In this document: piece by piece, positions 25,982 to 34,613 of the stretch
How the letters are laid out: every line of letters starts with the position of its first letter
Numbering within the stretch: the first letter of the stretch is position 1
Source of the DNA: Azoarcus indigens
GTDB lineage: Bacteria; Pseudomonadota; Gammaproteobacteria; Burkholderiales; Rhodocyclaceae
DNA: 64,000 nucleotides
Assembly (NCBI RefSeq): GCF_004361735.1
Contig: NZ_SNVV01000008.1
Span: 62,001 to 126,000, forward strand
Direction: 5' to 3'
Translations under genes and position numbers: made by a program
The notes under the pieces: generated by a model
Database searches by the model: none
What the model was told of the DNA's origin: nothing
What the model saw: the letters and a program-made list of their open reading frames with translations, nothing else

Positions 25982-26985
25982 CACAGCACCATCAGGTCCT
26001 TGCCGACGACGACTTCGCCCTTGTAGTGCTTGCGCACGCCTTCGAGCCACATCTCGTCGGTGATGCCGGGGTCGTCGCCCGGCACCAGGTGGGTCAGCAC
26101 CAGCTTCTTCACCCCGGCCTCGGCGGCCACGCGGCCGACGTCCTCGGTGGTGGTATGGCTGGCGAGCAGGTGTTCGCGCAGGGTGGCGGCGTTGGGCACG
26201 CGCTTGAGCATGGCGTCCACGCCCGGCACGTAGATGGCCTCGTGCACCAGCACGTCGGCGCCGGTGGCGAGCTTGACGATGGCCTCGGAATAGTTGGTGT
26301 CGCCGGACACCACCACGCTGCGGTCGCGCGTATCGAAGCGCAGGCCGTAGGAGTGGTGGATGGGCGGATGGATGTTGCGCGCGGCGCTGACCTTGACCTG
26401 GGCGTTTTGCAGGATCACGCCGTCGCGGTCGTAGGTGTGCGTCTCCACCAGCTTGCGCGGGTCGGGCTTGCCCTCGTCGCCGATGCGGGTGTCGATGTCG
26501 AACTTCATGTACTCGAAGAAGGCCTGCGTCATCTCTTCGAGCGGCGGCGGCCCATAGACGGCGACCTTGTCCTTCAGCCCGGTGGCCCAGGCGCTGTAGA
26601 GCAGGCCGCCGTACTCCAGGTTGTGGTCGGAGTGCATGTGGGTGAGGAAGACGTAGCGCAGGTCGCGCAGCGAGATGCCGGCCTGCACCAACTGGCGGGC
26701 CACGCCCTGGCCGCAGTCGATGACGTAGGGCACGCCGTCTATCAGCAGCGCGGTGCAGGGGTTGGAGCGCTCGCCGCCCACCCGCGGGCCGCCCTTGGTG
26801 CCGACCAGGATGATGCGGGTGCCGCTGGCGCTGGCCGCCGGCTGCTGCGCCCATGCAGGCAGCCCCAAGCCGGCGGCGGCGAGGCCGCCGAAGCCGGCCA
26901 GGCCAGCCAGCAGCGCGCGGCGCTGCGGGTCGGCCTGGGATGGGGGGAAATGCTTGCCTAGGGTGTCGATCTCGTTCGCCTTCAT
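25981..26985 (-). CDS. Exported (Tat-like) MBL-fold hydrolase
   Basis: The protein is 334 aa. The N-terminus carries a twin arginine (QRRALLAGLAGFGGLAAAGLGLPAWAQ), suggesting Tat export, so a folded metal-loaded enzyme is plausible. The metal site is HMHSDH at residues 116-121. Further MBL elements are ILVGTKGGPRVGGERSNPCTALLI, VIDCGQGVARQL, VVSGDTNYSEA, VLVHEAIYVPG and LVLTHLVPGDD. It is related to, but clearly different from, the MBL protein at 23965-24969. It is the first gene of the inserted three-gene unit; a 206-bp gap separates it from pmdF, so it may have its own promoter. Confidence 0.85.
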   Translation of the reverse strand: MKANEIDTLGKHFPPSQADPQRRALLAGLAGFGGLAAAGLGLPAWAQQPAASASGTRIILVGTKGGPRVGGERSNPCTALLIDGVPYVIDCGQGVARQLVQAGISLRDLRYVFLTHMHSDHNLEYGGLLYSAWATGLKDKVAVYGPPPLEEMTQAFFEYMKFDIDTRIGDEGKPDPRKLVETHTYDRDGVILQNAQVKVSAARNIHPPIHHSYGLRFDTRDRSVVVSGDTNYSEAIVKLATGADVLVHEAIYVPGVDAMLKRVPNAATLREHLLASHTTTEDVGRVAAEAGVKKLVLTHLVPGDDPGITDEMWLEGVRKHYKGEVVVGKDLMVL

Positions 26986-27191
26986 GCTCTCTGTCTCCTC
27001 CGGGCCGGGGGTGGTGGGGACTGCGCCCCTCTCTTGACGAAAACCGCGTGCTTGCGGCCTGCTTGCGGACCGGCCTCCGGCGAGGGAGGCCGGCCGCGGG
27101 ATTCACATCGCTCGATCTACCTCGTCGAGTTGCTTCGGCGGGATTCGGGGCCGGCCACCCGGCGCCACCGGGTGAGCGCCGGGGCCGGACA

Positions 27192-27887
27192 TCAGTCGAT
27201 GTACTTCAGGCCAGCCTTTTCCAGCGGCTCGCGCATCTTGTACATGTCCAGGCCGAGCACGCCGGAAGCCAGCTTGGCGCGCTTCTCGCCTTCGAAGGAC
27301 TCGCGCTTCTCGGCGGCGTCCGCCACCTGCTGGGCGATGGCGGCGGGCACCACGACCACGCCGTCCACATCCGCGATGACGACGTCGCCCGGATTCACCA
27401 GCGCGCCGGCGCACACCACCGGGATGTTCACCGAGCCCAGCGTGGCCTTGATGGTGCCCTTGGCATGGATGGCCTTGGAGAACACCGGGAAGCCCATCTT
27501 CTCCAGCTCTTCGACGTCGCGCACGCCGCCGTCGATGATCAGGCCCTTGGCCCCGCGAGACTGGAAGGAGGTGGCGAGCAGGTCGCCGAAGAAGCCGTCC
27601 TCGTTGTCGGTGGTGCAGGCGGCCACGGCGACGTCGCCCGGCTGCAGCTGCTCGGCGGCCACGTGCATCATCCAGTTGTCGCCCGGCTGCAGCAGGATGG
27701 TGACGGCGGTGCCGCAGATCTTGGCACCGGAATACACCGGGCGCATGTAGGGCTTCATCAGGCCGACGCGGCCCATCGCTTCGTGGATGGTGGCGACGCC
27801 GAACTTGGACAGCTTCTCCACCGCCGCCTTGTCGGCGCGGACGATGTTGCGCTTGACGATGCCGAGCTGGTTCATCGGTTGGCTCAT
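27192..27887 (-). CDS. pmdF: 4-carboxy-4-hydroxy-2-oxoadipate aldolase (PmdF/LigK)
   Basis: The protein is 231 aa of the RraA-like class II aldolase family. The ATG at 27887 ([26 protein letters not shown]) follows AAGGAGAG; an open frame upstream is ignored. Key parts are [60 protein letters not shown] and [14 protein letters not shown]. The Asp/Arg pair in GGVRD and the downstream Asp of the family are present. It cleaves the hydroxy-oxoadipate into pyruvate and oxaloacetate and also decarboxylates oxaloacetate. It lies 13 bp after pmdE. Confidence 0.93.
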   Translation of the reverse strand: MSQPMNQLGIVKRNIVRADKAAVEKLSKFGVATIHEAMGRVGLMKPYMRPVYSGAKICGTAVTILLQPGDNWMMHVAAEQLQPGDVAVAACTTDNEDGFFGDLLATSFQSRGAKGLIIDGGVRDVEELEKMGFPVFSKAIHAKGTIKATLGSVNIPVVCAGALVNPGDVVIADVDGVVVVPAAIAQQVADAAEKRESFEGEKRAKLASGVLGLDMYKMREPLEKAGLKYID

Positions 27888-27900
27888 CTTCGTTCTCTCC

Positions 27901-28926
27901 TTACAGGCCCTTGGCCTTGAGCGCAGCGTCCAGGCGCGGATAAACCCGGCGGGCGTTGCCCTCATAGATCTTGTAGCGGTCTTCGGCGCTGATCGCGGCG
28001 GCCTCGATGTAGCGCTTGGTGTCGTCGTAGTAGTAGCCGGTCTCGGGGTCGATGCCGCGCACCGCGCCTATCATTTCGGAGGCGAACAGCACGTTCTCGA
28101 CCGGGATCACCTTGGTCAGCAGGTCGATGCCCGGCTGGTGATAGACGCAGGTGTCGAAGAAGATGTTGTTCAGCAGGTGATCCTTCAGCAGCGGCTTCTT
28201 CAGCTCCTGCGCCAGGCCGCGGAAACGGCCCCAGTGGTAGGGCACCGCGCCGCCGCCGTGCGGGATCACGAACTTCAGCGTGGGGAAATCCTTGAACAGG
28301 TCGGAGGTGAGGCACTGCATGAAGGCGGTGGTGTCCGCGTTCAGGTAGTGGGCGCCGGTGGTGTGGAAGCAGCTGTTGCAGCTGGTGGACACGTGCACCA
28401 TGGCCGGAATGTCGTACTCGACCATCTTTTCGTAGATGGGGTACCAGTGGCGGTCATGCAGCGGCGGGCTGGTCCAGTGGCCGCCGGAGGGGTCCGGATT
28501 GAGGTTGATGCCGACGAAACCGTATTCCTTGACGCACTTTTCCAGTTCGGGAATGCAGGTCTTGGGATCGACGCCAGGGGACTGCGGCAGCATCGCAGCG
28601 CCGATGAAGTTGTCCGGGAACAGCTGGGAGACGCGATAGCACAGTTCATTGCAGATCGCCGCCCAAGTGGAGCTGGTGTTGAAATCGCCGATGTGGTGGG
28701 CCATGAAGCTGGCGCGCGGCGAGAAGATGGTGAGGTCGGAGCCGCGCTCCTTCATCAGACGGAGCTGGTTCTTCTCGATGGTCTCGCGCAGGTCGTCGTC
28801 ACTGATCTGCAGCTCGGAGACCTTGGGCGTGGCCGAGGGATCCTTCAGCCCCGCGATCTGGCGGTTGCGCCATTCTTCGAGCGCTTTCGGTGCGGTGGTG
28901 TAGTGACCATGACAGTCGATGATCAT
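27901..28926 (-). CDS. pmdE: 4-oxalomesaconate hydratase (PmdE/LigJ)
   Basis: The protein is 341 aa of the amidohydrolase_2 family, starting [24 protein letters not shown]. LigJ features include [73 protein letters not shown] and [23 protein letters not shown]. Zinc-binding His residues of DCHGH and of the IPHGGG region are present. It hydrates oxalomesaconate to 4-carboxy-4-hydroxy-2-oxoadipate. It follows pmdK and precedes pmdF as in Comamonas. Confidence 0.94.
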   Translation of the reverse strand: MIIDCHGHYTTAPKALEEWRNRQIAGLKDPSATPKVSELQISDDDLRETIEKNQLRLMKERGSDLTIFSPRASFMAHHIGDFNTSSTWAAICNELCYRVSQLFPDNFIGAAMLPQSPGVDPKTCIPELEKCVKEYGFVGINLNPDPSGGHWTSPPLHDRHWYPIYEKMVEYDIPAMVHVSTSCNSCFHTTGAHYLNADTTAFMQCLTSDLFKDFPTLKFVIPHGGGAVPYHWGRFRGLAQELKKPLLKDHLLNNIFFDTCVYHQPGIDLLTKVIPVENVLFASEMIGAVRGIDPETGYYYDDTKRYIEAAAISAEDRYKIYEGNARRVYPRLDAALKAKGL

Positions 28927-28958
28927 CGTTTTGTCCTTTTGTCGTCGTACTCGGAACC

Positions 28959-28997
28959 GGCCTTGTGGGGCGGCCGCGCGGGCCGCCCCACAAGGCC
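28959..28997. other. Perfect 16-bp hairpin between pmdK and pmdE
   Basis: GGCCTTGTGGGGCGGC (28959-28974) pairs with GCCGCCCCACAAGGCC (28982-28997) over a 7-nt loop. There is no T-tract on either strand. It most likely stabilises the 3' end of the pmdK part of the mRNA, or separates expression levels inside the operon, rather than ending transcription. Confidence 0.55.
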
Positions 28998-29002
28998 AAC
29001 TA

Positions 29003-30367
29003 TTAGTGGGCGTGAACCTCTTCGGCAACCCGCTTGGCCGCACCGGAGGGCTCCGGATGGGCAAACTGCTTGATCAGCAGCGCCACCGCGGCGATCAGCG
29101 CCGGCACCGCGACCACCATGAAGATCTCGCTGAAGCTCAGCTGGCGGCGCGACAGTTCCGCCACCAGGAAGGAGCCGGCGATACCGCCGAAGCGGCCGAT
29201 GCCCAGCATCCAGGACACGCCGGTGGCGCGGCCCGCAGTCGGATAGAAGGCGGCGGCCAGCGCCGGCAGCGAGGACTGGGCGGTGTTCATGATGGTGCCG
29301 GCGACGAACACCACTACCACCAGGGTGCCGACGCTGCCCACCACTTCACCGATGGAGAAGATGGCGATGGCGGTCAGCAGCCAGCCCACCGCGATGATGC
29401 GGTTGGCGTTGAAGCGGTCCATCAGCCAGCCGAAGAACACCGCGCCCACGCCGCCCAGCGGGAACAGCGCGGCGATCAGGGTCGCCTGCCCGGGGGCCAG
29501 GCCGGCGTCCTTGAACAGCACCGGCATCCAGTTCATCAGCGCGTAGAAGATCACCAGGCCCATGAAGTAGGACAGCCACAGCATCACGGTGCCGACGGCG
29601 TAAGCGCGCGAGAACACCACGCCCAGGCCGCTCTTGCCCTCCACCACCGCCTTGGTCTCGCTCATAACGAAGGAGGAGGCGGAGGACACGCTGGCGGAAA
29701 TGCGGCTCAGCACGGCGCGGATGCGGTCGGCGGACTGGGCCTTGGCCACCATGTAGCGCACCGACTCCGGCAGCAGGACGAGCAGCAGCACGACCAGCAG
29801 CAGCGGCGCGATGCCACCTAGCGTCAGCACGCTGCGCCAGCCCCACTGCGGAATCATCCACGCCGCCAGGAAGCCGCCGAAGGCCGCGCCCAGCGGGAAA
29901 CCGCAGAACATGGCGTTGGTGATCATGGCGCGGCGCTTGTCCGGGCAGTACTCGCTCATCAGCGTGACCGCGTTCGGCATGGCCGCGCCCAGGCCGAGGC
30001 CGGTGACGAAGCGCAGTTCGGTGAGCATGCGCAGATCGGTGGCGAAGGACGAGGCCAGGCAGGCCAGGCCGAATACCAGCACCGAGCCCACCAGCACCTT
30101 CTTGCGCCCGAGGCGGTCCGCCAGCGGGCCGGCGGACAGGGCGCCGGCGGCCAGGCCGAACAGCGCCGCGCTCAGCACCGGAGCCAGGTCGGGCTTGCTG
30201 ACGCCCCATTCCTGGATCAGCGAGGGCGCGATGTAGCCGATGGCGGCGGTGTCGAAGCCGTCCAGCAGCACGATGAAGAAACACAGGCCGAAGATGGCCC
30301 ACTGGAAGCGGGAGAAAGGGTGCCCGTTGATGAACGCCTGCACATCCACAGGCTGCTGCTTGCTCAT
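29003..30367 (-). CDS. pmdK: MFS aromatic acid:H+ symporter (PmdK/PcaK type)
   Basis: The protein is 454 aa of the AAHS family, with 12 predicted helices. The N-terminal signature is LLDGFDTAAIGYIAPSLIQEWG, including the DGxD residues needed by PcaK-type permeases. Motif A appears as GPLADRLGRKKVLV. The loop between helices 6 and 7 is long and polar. It should import protocatechuate or 4-hydroxybenzoate. It lies between pmdU and pmdE, the position occupied by pmdK in the Comamonas operon. Confidence 0.93.
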   Translation of the reverse strand: MSKQQPVDVQAFINGHPFSRFQWAIFGLCFFIVLLDGFDTAAIGYIAPSLIQEWGVSKPDLAPVLSAALFGLAAGALSAGPLADRLGRKKVLVGSVLVFGLACLASSFATDLRMLTELRFVTGLGLGAAMPNAVTLMSEYCPDKRRAMITNAMFCGFPLGAAFGGFLAAWMIPQWGWRSVLTLGGIAPLLLVVLLLVLLPESVRYMVAKAQSADRIRAVLSRISASVSSASSFVMSETKAVVEGKSGLGVVFSRAYAVGTVMLWLSYFMGLVIFYALMNWMPVLFKDAGLAPGQATLIAALFPLGGVGAVFFGWLMDRFNANRIIAVGWLLTAIAIFSIGEVVGSVGTLVVVVFVAGTIMNTAQSSLPALAAAFYPTAGRATGVSWMLGIGRFGGIAGSFLVAELSRRQLSFSEIFMVVAVPALIAAVALLIKQFAHPEPSGAAKRVAEEVHAH

Positions 30368-30497
30368 TGTGCGTCTCCGATGAGCGAGTGGAAGGGACGC
30401 TCTCTGGCGTTTGAAGGGGTCGTTTCCGGATGCGCCAGCCTCGCTGGGAAGGCTCCGGCTCGCCGTTTGGGTGGATTAACTTGAAACGGTGTGCCGC

Positions 30498-31580
30498 CTA
30501 CGGTTTCCAGACCGAGGCCGGCACCATCACCTCGCCACGCATCAGCAGGCGCGCGGTGCGCAGCAGGGCGGCGCGGGTGACGTTCTGCGGGTTCGCCGGA
30601 TCGAGCGCCAGCTCGACCGAGAACTCGCCGGTGGGATGCTCCACCGAGACCTTCTTGGCGTCGCCCTCCGGCACCACCGCGATGCCTTCGGTGACCGAGC
30701 CTTCCAGCACGCAGGCGGTCGCCACGGTGACCGCGGCAAGCACGCCGATGGCGTCGTGGCAGACGTGCGGGATGAAGCTGCGGGTGCTGAGGCTGCCGCC
30801 GTCGCGCGGCGGGGCGATCAGCGTCATCTTCGGGTAGTTCTTGGCGCTGACGTCGCCCAGCCCCATGGCGTGGCCACAGGCCAGGCGCAGGCGCTCGATG
30901 CGGGCCTTGAGTTCGGTATCGGCGTTCAGCTCGGCCACCGTCTCGTAGCCGGTACGGCCGACGTCGGCGGCGCGGAAGATCACCAGCGGCATGCCGTTGT
31001 CGATGCAGGTGACCTCGACGCCGTCGATCACGTCGCGCACCTTGCCGGTGGGCAGCAGGCCGGAACAGACCGAACCGGCGGTATCCAGGAAGTTGATGGT
31101 GATGGGCGCCGAACTGCCGGGCACGCCGTCGATGCGCGCATCGCCCTCGTACTCCACCACGCCCCCCGGGGTGCGCACGGTGATGTCGCACTGCATGTCG
31201 GTGTTCAGCGTGAGCACGCGGAAGGTGGAGGTGTCGCCCTGCGGCTGGACCAGGCCGGTCTCCAGCGCGAAGGGCACCACCGCCGCCAGCATGTTGCCGC
31301 AGTTTGGGGTGGTGTCCACCGTGTCCTTCTCCGGCTGCAACTGGGCGAAGAGGAAATCCAGATCCACGCCCGGCACTTCGCTGCGGCGGACGATGCCGAC
31401 CTTGCTGGTGAGGGGGTGGGCGCCGCCCAGGCCGTCGATCTGGCGGCGGTCGGGCGAACCCATCACAGCCAGCAGCACACGGTCGCGGGTAGCGATGTCG
31501 GCGGGCAGGTCGGACTCCTTGAAGAAGGGTCCGCGCGAGGTGCCGCCACGCATGAACAGGGTCGGGATAGGGGTTTGCAT
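30498..31580 (-). CDS. pmdU: 4-oxalomesaconate tautomerase/isomerase (PmdU, GalD/LigU family)
   Basis: The protein is 360 aa of the PrpF (diaminopimelate epimerase-like) family. It starts MQTPIPTLFMRGGTSRGPFFKESDLP, the hallmark of the family. Other segments are IDGLGGAHPLTSKVGIV, VDTTPNCGNMLAAVVPFALE (with the conserved Cys) and HVCHDAIGVLAAVTVATACVLEGSV. It interconverts keto and enol or double-bond isomers of oxalomesaconate so that PmdE can use them. It is the first gene of the minus-strand operon and is divergent from the LysR gene. Confidence 0.92.
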   Translation of the reverse strand: MQTPIPTLFMRGGTSRGPFFKESDLPADIATRDRVLLAVMGSPDRRQIDGLGGAHPLTSKVGIVRRSEVPGVDLDFLFAQLQPEKDTVDTTPNCGNMLAAVVPFALETGLVQPQGDTSTFRVLTLNTDMQCDITVRTPGGVVEYEGDARIDGVPGSSAPITINFLDTAGSVCSGLLPTGKVRDVIDGVEVTCIDNGMPLVIFRAADVGRTGYETVAELNADTELKARIERLRLACGHAMGLGDVSAKNYPKMTLIAPPRDGGSLSTRSFIPHVCHDAIGVLAAVTVATACVLEGSVTEGIAVVPEGDAKKVSVEHPTGEFSVELALDPANPQNVTRAALLRTARLLMRGEVMVPASVWKP

Positions 31581-31647
31581 GGGATGATTATGGGAGCCGC
31601 CAACCCGGTTCGACAGGGGCGGGCCGCTCTATCAGCTATTCCTTTTT

Positions 31648-31660
31648 GCGATATCATCGC
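31648..31660. promoter_or_regulatory. Candidate operator GCGAT-ATC-ATCGC in the pmdU/LysR intergenic region
   Basis: This is a perfect 5-bp inverted repeat with a 3-bp spacer in the 111-bp gap between pmdU and the divergent LysR gene. It lies in the most AT-rich part of the gap, beside a T-tract (CCTTTTTGCG). Its location suits binding by the LysR protein to control the pmd operon and itself. Confidence 0.45.
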
Positions 31661-31691
31661 TGCAGTTATTCTCTCCTTGGCAGTGCGCGGC

Positions 31692-32651
31692 ATGGATCTG
31701 AAGCAGCTGGAATACTTCGTCCGGGTAGCAGAACTGGGCAGCTTCACCCGCGCCTCCATCGCCCTGGACATCGCCCAGCCGGCGCTGAGCCGGCAGGTAC
31801 GGCTGCTGGAGGTGGAGCTGCGCCAGAGCCTGCTGATCCGCAACGGCCGCGGCGTCACCACCACCGAGGCCGGCAAGCTGCTGCTGGAGCACGGCCGCGG
31901 CGTGCTGCACCAGATAGAGCGCGCCAAGGAAGAGCTGGCCCGGGTGCGCGGCACCCTGAGCGGCCGCGTCGCCCTCGGCCTGCCGCCCAGCCTGTCCAAG
32001 GTGCTCACCGTGCCGCTGACGCGGGAGTTCCGCGCCCGCCTGCCGGAGGCTTCGCTGTCCATCACCGAAGGCCTGTCCACCACCATGCAGGAATCCCTGG
32101 TGAGCGGCCGGCTGGATATCGCGGTGCTTTACAACGCGGTGGCCTCGCCGGACGTGGACCTGATCCCGCTGCTGGAGGAAGAGCTCTTCCTCATCGAGCG
32201 CAAGAGTAACGCCGGCCCGCAGCCGGTGATCCTGAAGGAGATCGCCGCCCGCGAGCTGGTGATCCCCAGCCGCCCTCACGCGATGCGCATGCTGATCGAA
32301 TCCGAGCTGGCCAACATCGGCTGCCGGCCGCGCATCGCGCTGGAGATAGACAGCGTGGCCGCCATCCTCGACCTGGTGGCGGACGGCGCCGGCAGCGCGG
32401 TGCTGACGATGAACGCGGTGACTGCCTCCGGCAATGCGGACGCCTTCGACGTCCACCCCATCGTCTCACCCACAGTGCGCAGCAAGCTGATGCTGGCCAT
32501 CAGCTCGCGCCGGCCGGCGACGCTGACGCAGCAGGCCATGCTGGAGTTGATCGCCGAGACCGCAAGCGGCCTGGTGGCCGGCGCCACCCCCGCGGGCATC
32601 GCCGCCGCGGCTGGCCCTGCGCCCCGCCGCACTGTGCCGAAGTCCTCATAA
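31692..32651 (+). CDS. LysR-type regulator of the pmd operon
   Basis: The protein is 319 aa. The ATG at 31692 begins MDLKQLEYFVRVAELGSFTRASIALDIAQPALSRQVRLLEVEL, the typical LysR HTH; the much longer open frame upstream is antisense to pmdU and is not coding. It belongs to the CbbR/NAC-like subgroup (QPALSRQVRLLEVELRQSLLIRNGRGVTTTEAGKLLLEHG). Being divergent from pmdU, it is probably the functional counterpart of the LysR regulators of the Comamonas pmd operon, but the exact orthology is not certain. Confidence 0.92.
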   Translation: MDLKQLEYFVRVAELGSFTRASIALDIAQPALSRQVRLLEVELRQSLLIRNGRGVTTTEAGKLLLEHGRGVLHQIERAKEELARVRGTLSGRVALGLPPSLSKVLTVPLTREFRARLPEASLSITEGLSTTMQESLVSGRLDIAVLYNAVASPDVDLIPLLEEELFLIERKSNAGPQPVILKEIAARELVIPSRPHAMRMLIESELANIGCRPRIALEIDSVAAILDLVADGAGSAVLTMNAVTASGNADAFDVHPIVSPTVRSKLMLAISSRRPATLTQQAMLELIAETASGLVAGATPAGIAAAAGPAPRRTVPKSS

Positions 32652-32653
32652 AA

Positions 32654-32691
32654 CGCTAAAGGAGTACCCCGGCCGTACCGCTAAGGGGGTA
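32654..32691 (+). repeat. Two direct repeats CGCTAA(A/G)GG(A/G)GTA upstream of the chemoreceptor gene
   Basis: CGCTAAAGGAGTA (32654-32666) and CGCTAAGGGGGTA (32679-32691) match at 11 of 13 positions and start 25 bp apart, close to two and a half turns of the helix. They lie just after the LysR stop and about 115 bp upstream of the chemoreceptor start. Tandem sites of this kind suggest binding of a dimeric regulator; which one is unknown. Confidence 0.5.
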
Positions 32692-32804
32692 TCTTTCCCC
32701 ACGCAGGGCAGTCCGCCTGCACCCCGGCGGGCAGTTCGGCACGCCCTCCGGCGCAACGCACAAACGACACAACGATGCCGCTACCGAGGCGGCCGGAGGA
32801 GACT

Positions 32805-34451
32805 ATGACGCGCCCAACCCCGCGTGCGCCGGGCAAGAGCCTGGCCGTCCGTACCCTGCTCTACCTCGCCATCCTGCTGCAGATCGCCCTCGCCCTCGTC
32901 CTCGGCCTGCTGGGCATCAAGGGCATGTATTCCACCCTCAACGGACTGGATGGCGTCTATAACCAGCGGGTGATTCCGCTGCGCGACCTCAAGGTCATCT
33001 CCGACGAATACGCGGTCGCCATCGTCAACGCCACCCAGAAGGTGCGCGACGGCACGCTGACGCCGGAGGATGGCGCCGCCGTGATGGAAAAGGCGCACAA
33101 GCTGATCGGCGAGAAATGGCAGGCCTTCCGCGCCGGCCAGCTTTCCCCGCGCGAGCAGGAGCTGGTGAAGACCGCCGAGCCACTGATGGCCACCGGCGAC
33201 AAGCTGGTCACCGAGATGATCGAAAAGCTCAAGCTCGGCGCCCTGAGCGAAATCCACGCGGTGGCCGAGCGGGTGCTCTACCCCACCATGGACCCGATCT
33301 CGGCGGTGATCCGCGAGCTGATCGAGGCCCAGCTCGAAAGCGCCCGCCACGAGTACGAGCAGGAACAGGCCGCCTTCCAGCAGGCGGTGGTGGTGATGCT
33401 GGCGATGATCCTGCTGGCGGCCGCCATCTCCGGCATCGGCGGCTTCATCTTCGCCCGCAACTTCCTGATGCGGCCGCTGGAGGACGCCCGCCGCTTCGCC
33501 ACCGACATCGCCGGCGGCAACCTCGCCACCGAGATCCGCATCCACCGCGACGACGAGATCGGCAGCCTGGCGATAGCCCTGCGCAGCATGCAGCAGGAGT
33601 TGCGCAACATGGTGCGGCTGATCCAGGACAACGCCGAGCGCATCGCCTCCGCCAGCGAGAACCTGGCCGGCAACACCGGCGCCATCTCCACCGCCAGCGC
33701 CCAGCAGTCCGGCGCGGCCGAGTCCATCGCCGCCGCCATCGAGCAGATGACCACCTCCATCACCCACGTCTCCGCCTTCACCGCGGATGCGCGCAAGATC
33801 GCCACCGAGTCCGGCGACACCGCGCAGAGCGGCGCCGAGGTGATACGCCGGGTGGTTAGCGATATCCAGCGCGTGGCCCAGTCGGTGGACCAGTCCGCCG
33901 AGGCCATCCGCAACCTCGGCCAGCAGTCCAAGGAGATCGCCACCGTGGTCACTGTGATCAAGGAGGTGGCGGACCAGACCAATCTGCTGGCGCTGAACGC
34001 CGCCATCGAGGCCGCCCGCGCCGGCGAACAGGGCCGCGGCTTCGCCGTCGTGGCCGACGAAGTGCGCAAGCTGGCCGAGCGCACCGCCGCCTCCACCGAG
34101 GACATCGCCCGCATCGTCGGCCTGATCACCACCGGCACCGATTCCGCGGTGCGCGCGATGGACGAGCAGGTGCGCGGCGTGCAGCGCAGCGTCGCCCTGG
34201 CCGGCGAGGCCGGCGAGGCCATCGCCCGCATCAACGATTCCTCGCAGCAAGTGGTGTCTACGGTGAGCGACGTCTCCTCCGCGCTGGACGAACAGGCCAC
34301 CACCAGCACCGAGATTGCCCGCGGCATTGAGGAGATCGCCGCCATGAGCGGCCGCAACCGCGAATCCACCCAGGAGGTGGATGAGGCCACCCGTGAGCTG
34401 GCCGGCTTGTCCCAGCAGCTGCGGGAAACGGTGCGCCGCTTCCGCCTCTGA
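32805..34451 (+). CDS. Methyl-accepting chemotaxis protein with a four-helix-bundle sensor
   Basis: The protein is 548 aa. The ATG at 32805 follows GGAGGAG. Order of parts: cytoplasmic N-tail, membrane helix (about 15-38, [20 protein letters not shown]), periplasmic helical domain of the 4HB_MCP type (about 40-195), second helix ([22 protein letters not shown]), HAMP ([34 protein letters not shown]), and a signalling domain with the hairpin tip [41 protein letters not shown]. No C-terminal CheR-binding pentapeptide is seen. Its position beside the pmd regulator suggests that it senses aromatic acids, like the Pseudomonas PcaY receptor, which also has a helical-bundle sensor (inference). Confidence 0.93.
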   Translation: MTRPTPRAPGKSLAVRTLLYLAILLQIALALVLGLLGIKGMYSTLNGLDGVYNQRVIPLRDLKVISDEYAVAIVNATQKVRDGTLTPEDGAAVMEKAHKLIGEKWQAFRAGQLSPREQELVKTAEPLMATGDKLVTEMIEKLKLGALSEIHAVAERVLYPTMDPISAVIRELIEAQLESARHEYEQEQAAFQQAVVVMLAMILLAAAISGIGGFIFARNFLMRPLEDARRFATDIAGGNLATEIRIHRDDEIGSLAIALRSMQQELRNMVRLIQDNAERIASASENLAGNTGAISTASAQQSGAAESIAAAIEQMTTSITHVSAFTADARKIATESGDTAQSGAEVIRRVVSDIQRVAQSVDQSAEAIRNLGQQSKEIATVVTVIKEVADQTNLLALNAAIEAARAGEQGRGFAVVADEVRKLAERTAASTEDIARIVGLITTGTDSAVRAMDEQVRGVQRSVALAGEAGEAIARINDSSQQVVSTVSDVSSALDEQATTSTEIARGIEEIAAMSGRNRESTQEVDEATRELAGLSQQLRETVRRFRL

Positions 34452-34463
34452 GCGGCGGAAAGG

Positions 34464-34505
34464 AAAAAAGCGCCGGCGGCCTCAATGGCCGTCGGCGCTT
34501 TTTTT
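34464..34505 (+). terminator. Intrinsic terminator of the chemoreceptor gene (bidirectional)
   Basis: AAAAAAGCGCCGGCGGCC, loop TCAAT, then GGCCGTCGGCGCTTTTTTT. The stem is 12 bp with one mismatch (or wobble) and has a T-tract on the plus strand and an A-tract upstream, so it can work in both directions. Confidence 0.88.
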
Positions 34506-34613
34506 GTGGCTGCGGGTCTGGTGCCGCCGGCCGGGCGCAAGTGGCGCCCGCGCAAGCACGCAACCCCCTCAGTCTGATCACGCTCCGGCGCCCACCGGCC
34601 CGGAGCGCCCGGA

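Noticed and set aside
25981-26985. RNase Z involved in tRNA maturation
   Set aside because: The protein has a Tat-like export leader and lacks the extended exosite arm expected of RNase Z, so only the fold relationship is supported.
30489-31691. Plus-strand extension of the pmd LysR gene by about 400 codons
   Set aside because: The added part is antisense to pmdU and has no protein features. The canonical LysR N-terminus starts at 31692.
32660-32690. Possible sigma-28 (flagellar) promoter upstream of the chemoreceptor, starting at TAAA
   Set aside because: The -35-like TAAA is present, but the expected GCCGATAA at the right spacing is not. The direct repeats explain the resemblance.
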